From assembly GCA_027493875.1 (NCBI GenBank), contig JAOSJX010000001.1, positions 124,001-188,000 of the forward strand: DNA of 64,000 bases, in the 5' to 3' direction. Position numbers and translations under genes: made by a program. The stretch comes from Deltaproteobacteria bacterium. Lineage in GTDB: Bacteria; Lernaellota; Lernaellaia; JACKCT01. Of this stretch, positions 41,140 to 50,401 are shown one piece after another; the stretch's first letter is position 1, and each line of letters begins with the position of its first letter. The notes under the pieces are model-generated. The model ran no database searches, was not told the origin of the DNA, and saw only the letters and a program-made list of their open reading frames with translations.

Positions 41140-41290
41140 CGAACGAACCTCCGAAAAGTTAGCTCAAAATCCGCGCCGAACTATATCCGACCCTCCTTTT
41201 CCTGACAATCCGCAAAGGCCGAAAGATTTCCCAAAAACCGACAAATCGACTACTATCCGGCCGCAACGTCAACGGCCGGAACGGCAACAG

Positions 41291-42059
41291 ATGACCCGTC
41301 GGGAACTCTCGGAAAACGTGGCGATTTGCCTCGTCGAGCCGCGCAAGGGCGGCAATATCGGCGCGGCGGCGCGGGCCATGAAAAACATGGGGCTCTCGCG
41401 GCTCGTGCTGGTGCGTCCTCCGGATCTCGACACCCCCGAGGCGCGCATGATGAGCGCGGGGGCGCGCGACGTGTTGAAAAACGCCGTCATCTGCTCCGAC
41501 CTTCGTGAGGCCGTGGCGCCGTTTTCGCTCGCGGTGTCGACCACAACGCGCCTGGGCCAGGACCGATATGCCGACTTCACGCCCAAAACCCTGGCCCGCC
41601 GGGTCAACGAGCACGTCGCCGGCGGCAACGGCGCGGTGATCGTTTTCGGCCGCGAGGACAAGGGGCTCACGCAAGCGGAGATCGATCTGGCGCCGCGGAT
41701 CGTCACCATCCCCGCCACGAAGGGCTACAGCTCCCTCAATCTCGCGCAGGCGGTTCTCGTGATCGCTTACGAGATCTATTGCGAGACTTCGGACGTCGAG
41801 CCCGAGGAATTCGTGCCGTCGCGGGAGCTGGCGGACGCCGATCAACTCGAACGATTCTTCGAACAAGCCGAACCATTGCTTCTTGAATGCGGTTTTCTCG
41901 ACGCGTCGAATCCGGAGTGGATTATGCGAACGCTGCGAAAGATCACGCATCGCGCGCGGTTGAATCACCGCGAGGTTAAAATTTTGCGCGGCATCTGCTC
42001 GGACATGGAATGGTACCTCGATCATGTGGCAGAAACCGGGGGCGGGATGGTATCCGTAA
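41291..42059 (+). CDS. trmJ: TrmJ-like tRNA (cytidine/uridine-2'-O-)-methyltransferase
   Basis: A SPOUT methyltransferase for 2'-O-methylation of the anticodon loop. Motifs: 'RKGGNIGAAARAMKNMGLSR', 'VFGREDKGLT' and 'GYSSLNLAQAVLVIAYEI', the knot that binds S-adenosylmethionine; the helical C-terminal part ends '...VKILRGICSDMEWYLDHV'. As printed, the frame runs without a stop into the next gene; one extra G in 'CCGGGGGCGGG' (about 42038-42042) explains this, and with it removed the protein ends '...AETGAGWYP' at 42059, overlapping the downstream ATG by 13 bases. About 256 residues. Confidence 0.9.
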
Positions 42060-42866
42060 GGTGGACGGGCGCCGCGGGGCTTGAAATACGGCACGAGGGC
42101 CGCGTTTTTTCTGGTGGACCCCTACCACTCGCGCCCGGGGAAGTGGGATCTGCTCGTCGGCACCCCCCTTCCCAGAAACGACGTGGTCGACGCGTACCTC
42201 GACGGCCTTCCCGCGAAACCCAGCGCGGTCATCGCGGGTCACACGCATGTCGACCACGTGCTCGATTTTCCGCACCTCGCGAAACGCCTCGACTGCCCCA
42301 TCATCGGCAGCCGCAGCCTCGACACGCTGTTCCAGATCTATGGACTACCGAACCGCGTTCGCGTCACCGAAGGGCGCGAACGCATCGAACTGGCCGACGG
42401 CGCGTCGGTGACGCCGATCCCCACGATCCACGGTCTGGTGCTGTTCGGCCGCGTGCCCTACCCGGGCGAGATCGAGCCGGGCGGCGCGCCGCCGCTCAAA
42501 ACGAAACGCTTTCGGCACGGACAGGTCTTCATGCTCCTGCTGGAAATCGGCGGCGTTCGTTTTCTGCACACCGGAAGCGCCAACCTCGTGGACGAGGAGC
42601 TCGAAAACGTCGGGTGCGACGTGCTGTTCATGTGCATTCCGGGCTGGAACAAGATCGACGACTACCACGGCCGTCTGCTCGGACGCGTCCGCCCGAAGGT
42701 CGTGATTCCGTTTCATTTCGACGATTTCACCAAGCCCTGGCGGGCCGACCGCAGCGCCCCCGAACTGCCGTTCCTCGCGAAGGACGGCTTTCTCGCGGCG
42801 GTGAAGGAGAAGGCGCCGGACGCCAAGGTCATTTATCCGAAAACCTGGGAGTGGATGGAGTTCTAA
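42047..42866 (+). CDS. Metallo-beta-lactamase-fold hydrolase
   Basis: Begins 'MVSVRWTGAAGLEIRHEGRVF', then, after one extra T in the T-run near 42106-42111, continues 'LVDPYHSRPGKWD'. The metal motif 'IAGHTHVDHVLDF' (HxHxDH) and later 'LHTGSANLVDEEL' and 'VIPFHFDDF' show a beta-lactamase-type dinuclear site. About 272 residues, no signal peptide. The substrate is unknown; related proteins are annotated as metal-dependent hydrolases (UPF0173-like). It is translationally coupled to trmJ and 8 bases from the kinase gene. Confidence 0.85.
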
Positions 42867-42874
42867 AACGCCCC

Positions 42875-44177
42875 ATGCCCCGCAAGCGGGTCAGTCTCGA
42901 AGCGAAACTCCTGATGGCTTTTCTGGCCGTTTCTCTTTTTCCAACCGTCACGATGGGCGCGCTGACGCTGGGATCGCTCGCGTCGTTTTCCGATCCGTTG
43001 CTGGCCGCGGCAAGCGAGGAAGCGACGCACCACGGCCAGATCCGCGCCGTCCTTTTCCGCATCGGCGTCATCAATCTCGCGATCAGCCTGGCGATCGCCG
43101 GCGCGATGGTTTTGGTCACGCGCCGCTTGTCGCGAAAAATCGCCGATCCGATCGTCCGTCTGGCGGGCGCGATGACCCGGTTCGAGCACGGGGACGATCC
43201 CGTCGTGATCCATACGTCGGACGAGGTCGGCGAATCCCGCCGACCGCTTCGCGGTGATGGCGCAGACGATCGCCAACCTCCGCTCCGCGGTGGAGCGATT
43301 CAAGGGCCGTCTCGAAAACGTCGCCCGCGCGGCCGACGAAGAAACGCCGGACGGCATGGACGTCGAAACGCCGAGCGTCCCCGCGGAGACCACGTTCACC
43401 GACCGGGATATCGACGAGTTTCTTTCGCTCGTGCGTCACGAACTCAAGACGCCGCTGACGTCCGTTCTCGCCAGCACGGAGGCGCTGCTGTCCGACATCC
43501 CGCTGCCGCTGGAACAGCAGGAGGGATTTCTTCACATCATCCAAAGCGAGGCGCGGCGTCTGACGCGGCTGATCGACGACCTGACGCATATCGCGCGCCT
43601 CGAGGGCCAGGACGTGCCGATTCGTAAAAGCCCGTTCAATCTTCCGGAACTCATCCGGCACGTCGCGTTGACCAACCGCTCGCTGGCGGACGCAAAGCAC
43701 ATTCAAATCGTACCTCCGGGAAGAACCGACGGACGACCGTCTGGCTTCGGTCCCCGCGGATTCGGACCGCATCGTGCAGCTCCTAACGAACATTCTCGAC
43801 AACGCGATAAAGTTCAGCCCCGAGGCCGGCGTCATCACCTTCAAAACGCGTGTCGTGGAGAAGAAGATCCGCGGCCGCGCGACGGCCCTGGCGCACGTCA
43901 GCGTCGCGGATCAGGGGCCGGGTATCGACCCGCGCGAGCGGCGCCGCGTTTTCGAGAAATTCCAAAAATCCAAAACGTCGAGCCGCAGTCGCAGGGGCTC
44001 CCGGGCTCGGTATGGCCATCGCGAAGTGGATCGTCCTCCATCACGGCGGACGCATCTGGTTTTACCAGCCGTCCCGGACGCGGCACCATTTTTCACTTTA
44101 CGCTGCCGTTTGAAGACAACGAGCCGCCGGTCGGCGAATCCCCCGGCGACGCCGCGGACGAAGCGGCGGCGCGTTGA
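42875..44177 (+). CDS. Membrane sensor histidine kinase (HAMP-HisKA-HATPase)
   Basis: Two membrane helices (LLMAFLAVSLFPTVTMGAL and IGVINLAISLAIAGAMVLV) flank a very short external loop. A HAMP region ('RRLSRKIADPIVRLAGAM') precedes the phospho-acceptor His in 'RHELKTPLTSVLAS' and the ATP-binding boxes 'NILDNAIKFSPE', 'DQGPGID' and 'GLGMAIAKWI'. The tail is acidic. At least four single-base errors interrupt the frame (near 43236, 43725, 44003 and 44080), so residue-level detail after position 280 is approximate. No response-regulator gene is adjacent; it may be an orphan kinase. Confidence 0.85.
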
Positions 44178-44234
44178 CCGACTCGGCGCGCGCGTGATAT
44201 CGAATCAAGCTTTCTTTTCCCCAGGGAGAAACGC

Positions 44235-46049
44235 GTGAACATTCTGGGTGTCAGCGCCTTTTATCACGATTCCGCAGCGGCGCTCGTGCGCGACGGCGCG
44301 ATCGTGGCGGCGGCCCAGGAAGAGCGCTTTACGCGCATCAAGCACGATTCCGATTGGCCGGAACACGCCATCGCGTCCTGCATGAAAATCGGCGGCGTCG
44401 GCGCCGGCGATATCGACCTCGTCGCGTTTTACGACAAACCGTTTCACAAGTTCGTGCGGCTCCTGAAGAGCTTTCTCAACGAAGCGCCGCTCGGTTATCG
44501 GCTCTTTCTCCACGCCATGCCGTCGTGGGTCCGCGCCAAACTCATGGTGCCGGACGTGCTCGAACGCGAACTGGAGTACAAAGGCAAAGTCGTTTTTCCG
44601 GAACATCATGAATCGCACGCGGCGTCGGCGTTCTATCCCTCGCCGTTCGACGACGCCGCGATTCTCACCATGGACGCCATCGGCGAATGGACCACCGCGT
44701 CGTACGGCGCCGGCGAGGGCAACCGCATCGACATCCTCGCGGAAATCAAATTTCCGCATTCGCTGGGGCTTCTCTACTCGGCGTTTACGGCGTACTGCGG
44801 CTTTCGCGTCAATTCGGGTGAGTACAAACTGATGGGTCTCGCGCCGTATGGCGAAGACAAATATTCCGGCCTCATTCGCGACAAACTCATCGACATCAAG
44901 GATGACGGATCGTTTCGCATCAACCCGGAATACTTCACGTACATCGTCGGCATGCGGATGACGGGCCGGAAATTCGACGCGCTTTTCGGCGGCCCGCCGC
45001 GCGCTCCGGAAAGCCCGATGGAGCAGCGCTATATGGACATCGCGCGATCCGTTCAGGTCGTGACGGAAGAAGTGATGCTGAACGCGGCGCGCCACGTTTA
45101 CGCGATGACGGGAAAGAAAAAGCTTTGCCTGGCCGGCGGCGTGGCGCTTAACTGCGTTGCGAACGGGCGGCTGCTGCGGGAAGGACCGTTTGAAGACCTC
45201 TGGATTCAACCGGCGGCGGGCGACGCGGGCGGCGCGCTCGGGGCGGCGCTTTTCGCGTGGCACCGCTATTTCGACAAACCGCGCCAAACGGCGCCGCGCA
45301 GCCCGCAGGGCGGCAGCTATCTTGGACCTGAATGGTCGAGCGACGAAATCCGCGAATTTCTTGAAGCGCGCGATATCCCGTTCACCTATCTCGACGACGC
45401 GGAACTCATCGAACAAACGGCGCGCGCGCTCACGCAAGAAAAGGTGGTCGGCTGGTTCCAGGGACGCATGGAATTCGGCCCGCGCGCGCTGGGCAACCGG
45501 TCGATCATCGGCGATCCGCGCTCGCCCGCCATGCAAAAGACGATGAATTTGAAGATCAAGTACCGCGAGTCGTTTCGCCCGTTCGCGCCGACGGTGTTGG
45601 CGGACAAAGTCGGCGAATGGTTCGATATGGAAGCGGAATCACCTTATATGCTGCTCGTCGCCGACGTCGCCCAAAAGCATCGGCGCGTTTTGAGCGACGA
45701 GGAGCGCGCGCGCAAAGGCCTCGACCTGCTGAACACCCCGCGGTCGTCGGTGCCCGCCATCACGCACGTGGACGGATCGGCGCGAATTCAAACGGTGCGC
45801 CGCGAGGATAACCCGCGCTATTACGATCTCATTGCGCGGTTCAACGGCCTCACCGGCGTGCCGATTCTTGTGAACACGAGCTTTAACGTCCGCGGCGAAC
45901 CGATCGTCTGCTCGCCGGAGGACGCGTACCGCTGCTTCATGCGGACGGAAATGGAATGGCTCGTGCTCGGTAATTTCGTGCTTGACAAACGTGACCAACC
46001 CGAAACCGAAGAAAAACACGACTGGCGCAAGGAATTTCCGCCGGATTAA
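44235..46049 (+). CDS. Carbamoyltransferase (NodU/CmcH family)
   Basis: Intact 604-residue frame. The N-terminal ASKHA-type domain begins 'MNILGVSAFYHDSAAALVRDG' and carries the metal-binding 'FPEHHESHAASAFYP'; the C-terminal domain has 'GRMEFGPRALGNRSI' and 'GVPILVNTSFNVRGEP'. Family members transfer a carbamoyl group from carbamoyl phosphate (through carbamoyl-AMP) to a hydroxyl group of a sugar or natural product. It is followed after 3 bases by SxtJ and then a reductase, a recurring cassette of deltaproteobacteria whose product is not known. Confidence 0.93.
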   Translation: MNILGVSAFYHDSAAALVRDGAIVAAAQEERFTRIKHDSDWPEHAIASCMKIGGVGAGDIDLVAFYDKPFHKFVRLLKSFLNEAPLGYRLFLHAMPSWVRAKLMVPDVLERELEYKGKVVFPEHHESHAASAFYPSPFDDAAILTMDAIGEWTTASYGAGEGNRIDILAEIKFPHSLGLLYSAFTAYCGFRVNSGEYKLMGLAPYGEDKYSGLIRDKLIDIKDDGSFRINPEYFTYIVGMRMTGRKFDALFGGPPRAPESPMEQRYMDIARSVQVVTEEVMLNAARHVYAMTGKKKLCLAGGVALNCVANGRLLREGPFEDLWIQPAAGDAGGALGAALFAWHRYFDKPRQTAPRSPQGGSYLGPEWSSDEIREFLEARDIPFTYLDDAELIEQTARALTQEKVVGWFQGRMEFGPRALGNRSIIGDPRSPAMQKTMNLKIKYRESFRPFAPTVLADKVGEWFDMEAESPYMLLVADVAQKHRRVLSDEERARKGLDLLNTPRSSVPAITHVDGSARIQTVRREDNPRYYDLIARFNGLTGVPILVNTSFNVRGEPIVCSPEDAYRCFMRTEMEWLVLGNFVLDKRDQPETEEKHDWRKEFPPD

Positions 46050-46052
46050 GGC

Positions 46053-46454
46053 ATGAAACGCAAGGAACGAAAGAACGACGTTCTCAAATTCTCGCTGATG
46101 CTCGGCGCGATTCTGGCCGGGATCGGCGGCCTGCGCTATTACCACGGCAACACGGGTCCGCTAACGTATTTGTTTATCGGCCTGGGTTTTCACGCCGCGA
46201 TGTTCGGCGTCATCGCAAAGCCGATGATGCGGCCGGTCTATAAGGGCGGAATGTTCTTCGCCGATAAAATGTCGTGGGTCGTCACACGCGTCGTGCTGAC
46301 GATTTTCTACGTTCTCGTGTTCATCCCGTACGGCCTCGTGTTTCGCATTCTGCGAAAGGATCTCCTCGACCGCTACCCCAAGCCCGAGATGCCGACGTAC
46401 TGGATCAAACGCGAAAAGAAGTTCGACGCCGCGCGTTGCGAGCGCATGTTCTGA
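46053..46454 (+). CDS. SxtJ-like small membrane protein
   Basis: 133 residues with three or four hydrophobic stretches ('FSLMLGAILAGIGGL', 'YLFIGLGFHAAMFGVI', 'VVLTIFYVLVFIPYGLVF') and a basic C-terminus ('LRKDLLDRYPKPEMPTYWIKRE'). It matches the SxtJ family, named from the saxitoxin cluster and usually found beside carbamoyltransferases. Its role is unknown. It is tightly linked to both neighbours: 3-base gap before, and a stop/start overlap (TGATG) with the reductase gene. Confidence 0.82.
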   Translation: MKRKERKNDVLKFSLMLGAILAGIGGLRYYHGNTGPLTYLFIGLGFHAAMFGVIAKPMMRPVYKGGMFFADKMSWVVTRVVLTIFYVLVFIPYGLVFRILRKDLLDRYPKPEMPTYWIKREKKFDAARCERMF

Positions 46455-47451
46455 TGAGCATTTTTCTGACCGGCGCCACCGGATTCCTGGGAAAAAACCT
46501 CCTGCGCCGCCTTCTTAACGACGGCGAGCGCGTCAGTGTTCTCGTGCGCGGTGCGTCACGGCTCGGCGTCCGCCACGAGAATCTCACCGTGCACGAAGGC
46601 GACCTGGAGGACCGCGACGCCGTCGCCGGCGCGATGCGCGGCGCGACGCAGGTCTACCATGTGGCCGCCGCCGTCAAAGAATGGGTGAAGGACTGGTCGG
46701 TTTTCGACCGCGTCAACGTGGCGGCGTACGAGCAGCTTCTCAACATCGCGGCGGACGAAGGCGCCCTGCGGATCGTTCACACGTCGTCGTTCATGGCGCT
46801 GGGCCATAGCGACGGTCCGGGCATCGGCGACGAAACGATGCCGCGCGACCCCGACCATTTTCATAATCCGTACGAGCGGACGAAGTTTCTCGCCCAACAG
46901 ATCGACGAAAAGTTCATTCAGCGCGGCGCGCCGATCGTCGTCGTGCAGCCGGGCGTGATCTTCGGGCCGGGCGAAGTCACCGAAGGCAACATCGTCGTTG
47001 TGATGCTTCGCGACATGGCCACCGGCAAATTTCCCGGTATTCCGGGCCACGGCGGGCAGCGCTGGTGTTATTCGTTCGTCGACGACGTCGTCGAAGGGCA
47101 CCTCCTGGCCATGAGCAAAGGGCGCGTCGGCGAAAGCTATGTCCTGGGCGGCGACAACGTCACGCTCGACGAGCTCGTGGACCTTGCGTCGAAACACCTC
47201 GGCCGCAAGGTGCCGCGCCGCCACCTGCCTCTCGGCCTGCTCCGCGTCTCGGCCCGCATGATGGAATGGGGAGCGCGGTTGACGGGCAAACCTCCAATGC
47301 TGACCGCCGGCAAAGTCGGCGTGCTCGAGCACAACTGGGCTTACTCGAGCGAAAAAGCCGTGCGCGAACTCGGCTACCGGCCGACCCCCTTTCCGAAGGC
47401 CTTGGGAAAACGGTGGCGTGGATGCGTTCCGAGGGCATGATCGGCTCATGA
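46454..47451 (+). CDS. NAD(P)-dependent epimerase/reductase (HpnA-like, extended SDR)
   Basis: Extended short-chain dehydrogenase: Rossmann motif 'FLTGATGFLGKNLLRRLL', catalytic Tyr-Lys in 'NPYERTKFLAQQ' and 'VVQPGVIFGPGE'. It resembles dihydroflavonol-4-reductase and hopanoid-associated sugar epimerase HpnA. About 332 residues. A missing A near 47404 breaks only the final 15 codons; corrected, the end is 'GKTVAWMRSEGMIGS' at 47451. Coupled to sxtJ, so it probably reduces or epimerises the sugar or polyketide-like substrate of the carbamoyltransferase cassette. Confidence 0.88.
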
Positions 47452-47553
47452 CGGCCACGAGTCTTTTGCGGAAATTCGACGGCGAATAGGCCGTTTCATA
47501 ACGGAAAACCTCGAAATCGAACACGAAATCACGGTTTTCGGGCAACGGTCGTC

Positions 47554-47582
47554 TTGACCGATTTTACGCGTTCGCCTAAAGT
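47554..47582 (+). promoter_or_regulatory. Sigma70-type promoter of the mutase cluster
   Basis: TTGACC (47554-47559), 17-bp spacer, TAAAGT (47577-47582); transcription start near 47589, about 70 nt before the mutase ATG. The remainder of the 208-bp gap after the reductase has no other recognisable element. Confidence 0.6.
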
Positions 47583-47659
47583 TTCAGCGGCTCCAACGCA
47601 TCGCGTCGAAGCGGTTTGAGGCGATTCGGCCTCACGCCTACCGATATTCCGCAGGCAGG

Positions 47660-49262
47660 ATGATGAGCGACGATCGGGAACGCACCAATAGCTCCGGTAT
47701 CCCTCTTTCCGAGTATTACGGCCCTGGCGACGGGGCCGGCGGACGGCGTCGGCGAGCCCGGCGGGTATCCTTTTACGCGCGGGCTGTTCGGGGCGGGCTA
47801 CCGGACCAAGCTCTGGACGATGCGCCAATACGCCGGATACGGCACCGCGGACGAAACCAACGAACGTTTCAAATATCTTCTTTCCCAAGGGCAAACCGGC
47901 CTTTCGACCGCTTTCGACCTGCCCACGCAGATGGGCTACGACGTCGAAGAACCGATCACCGAAGGTGAAGTCGGCAAGGTCGGCGTGCACATCGGATCGC
48001 TGCGCGACTTTGAAACGCTTTTCGACGGCATTCCCCTCGACAAAATCAGCACGTCGATGACCATCAACGCGACGGCGGCGACGCTGTACGCGATGTATCT
48101 CGCCGTCGGGCGCAAACAGGGCGTAGCCGACGATCGCGTTTCCGGCACAACGCAGAACGACATCCTGAAAGAATACGTCGCGCGCGGTACGTATATTTAT
48201 CCGCCGCGGCAGGGATTGCGTCTCGCCACCGATCTGATCGCGTTCGCCGCGAAAACGACGCCGCGTTTCAACGCCGTTTCCGTTTCCGGCTATCACGTTC
48301 GCGACGCCGGGTGCAGCGCGGCGCAGGAAATGGCGTTCGCCATGTCCTTCGCGGTGGCCTACATCGAAGACGTGTTAAAAAAAGGCCTCACGATCGACGA
48401 ATTCGCGCCGCGGATTTCGTGGATCTTCAACACGCACAACGATTTTTTCGAAGAGATCGCCAAGTACCGCGCGCTTCGCCGCATGTGGGCAACGATGCTC
48501 AAGGAGCGATACGGGGCGACGAATCCGAAATCCATGATGCTGCGGACGCACACCCAAACCGGCGGCTCGACGCTGACCCGCCAGCAGGCGGAGGTGAACA
48601 TCGTGCGCGCGGCGTACCAGGGACTTGCGGCGGTGCTCGGCGGCGTGCAGTCGCTCGCCCTGTCCTGCTACGACGAGGCGCACGCGCTTCCCACTGAATT
48701 CGCGCAGGAGTTGGCTCTGCGCACGCAGCAGATCATCGCGCACGAGACGGGCGTCACGAACGTGACCGATCCGCTCGGCGGCTCGTGGTACATCGAAAAG
48801 CTCACCGACGAGTTGGAGGCGCGCGCCAACGAAATTCTCGGTGTCATCGAGAGTGAAGGCGGCGCGGTGGACGCCATCGAGTCGGGACGCATGCAGGCGA
48901 TGGTCGGTGACGCGGCGTATCAGTACCAACGCGAAATCGAGGAAGGCCGGCGCGTCATCGTCGGCGTGAACGCCTTTGAACAAACCGTCAAAAAAGACGC
49001 CGACAAGATTCGGCCGTTCGACGTGGATACAAACAAGGTCCGCGCCGAGCAAATGAAGCGGAACGCGGAGGTTCGTAAAAACCGTGATAACGCGGGCGTC
49101 GAGGCGACGCTATCGCGCTTGAAAGACGCGGCGCGCGACGAGTCCGTCAATTTGCTCGGCCCGATTCTGGAAGCGGTGGAGGCCTATGCGACCACCGGCG
49201 AGATTGCGACGGGATTAAAGGAAGTTTTCGGCGCCTACGGCGACGTGATGTCCGAGATTTAG
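47660..49262 (+). CDS. Adenosylcobalamin-dependent acyl-CoA mutase, large subunit without B12 domain
   Basis: A methylmalonyl-CoA mutase-type TIM-barrel protein of about 533 residues. The substrate-binding residues are in 'YAGYGTADETNERFKYLL', 'GLSTAFDLPTQMGYD' and 'SGYHVRDAGCSAAQE' (catalytic His). It has 'TQTGGSTLTRQQ', typical of the heteromeric large-subunit group, and ends after the barrel with no DxHxxG cobalamin domain. A small B12-binding partner must lie elsewhere. One base in the G-run near 47739 breaks the frame at the N-terminus. Neighbours suggest ethylmalonyl-CoA mutase, but methylmalonyl- or isobutyryl-CoA is equally possible from sequence. Confidence 0.87.
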
Positions 49263-49318
49263 CTAATCCGCGGCCTCCACGGCCGCTTATTCATACGCCG
49301 AGAAAGGAAATCGCGATC

Positions 49319-50392
49319 ATGGGGTTTGATTACGACCAGTCCGTCACCAAGGCCGCCGGTGAACGCAACCGGAAGCTCTTGGATGTTTTCGAGCACTTTC
49401 ACCACAAGCTGGAGACGAAATACCGCAAACAGTACGCCCACCCTGACGGTTCCGGCGACGAACTGGAAATACGTCGAAGGCGCGTCGCGCAGCAAGGCGA
49501 ACCTCGTCATGCTCGACCTCGAGGATTCGATTCCGCGCGGCAACGACGAACTGCTTCAGCAGGGACGCGAGAACATCATCAAGGGTTACCGCGACCTGGA
49601 CTGGGGCGACATCATCAAGTATTTCCGTCCGCGCGGCCTGGCCCTCGACCCGGATTTCGAGGATATCGCCGTCATCGTCACCGCGGCGGGCGAGTACATC
49701 GACGGACTGATCTATCCGAAGATCGAAAGCGCCGAGGAGGTCCGCTCGATCGATCGGGCGTTGACCGAGTTGGAGAAATCCGCCGGCCTCCCCGCGGGCA
49801 AGATAACGTTCCAGGTGCTGATCGAAAGCGTCAACGCGGAGGAGCACGTTTTCGATATCGCGAAAGCGAGCCCGCGCCTGACCGCCCTCATCTTCGGCGC
49901 GTTCGACTATTGGGGCAGCCTCGGGTTTCTGCCACACCTTTATTCGGCCGATCACCCGATCATCAACGACGTACGTTGCCGCGTGGTGAAAGCGGCGGCG
50001 AGCGTCGGCATTCCGGCCATCGCCGAAATGACGCTGAACTACCCGACCCGCGACAAAACCGACGAGCAAAAAAAAAGCGGCATTGGAAGAGTGCCGTCGC
50101 GACGCCGAGATCGCCTACCACTACGGCTTCGCCGGCAAGTGGACCGGCATTCCCGCGCAAACGGATATCGCCATCGATGTCTTCGCGATCTCGGAGGAGC
50201 TGATCCAGCAGGCGATCAAGGAGATGCGCCTGTTTCTGCAGGCCGAGGCCGAGGGCAAGGGCGCCGTCATGATCGACGGCAAAATGGCGGGACCGCGCCA
50301 CCGACCGCATCAATCGCGCGCTGCTCAAGCAGGCGTTTGAACGCGGGCAGGTGGAAGAATCGACCATGCGCGAATTCGGCCTCGTGCGTTAG
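49319..50392 (+). CDS. HpcH/HpaI-family CoA-ester lyase, malyl-CoA/beta-methylmalyl-CoA lyase type
   Basis: About 357 residues with the aldolase signature: 'KANLVMLDLEDSIPRGN' (acidic metal site), 'IYPKIESAEEV', 'FQVLIESVNAEEHVFDIA' and 'LIFGAFDYWGSLG'. Members cleave malyl-CoA to glyoxylate and acetyl-CoA or beta-methylmalyl-CoA to glyoxylate and propionyl-CoA. It is longer than Rhodobacter Mcl1 (about 318 residues). The frame is broken three times: near 49457, in the A-run 50069-50076 and near 50290. The corrected end is 'ESTMREFGLVR' at 50392. It is the second gene of the carbon-assimilation cluster. Confidence 0.84.
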
Positions 50393-50401
50393 GAGGGTTG
50401 C

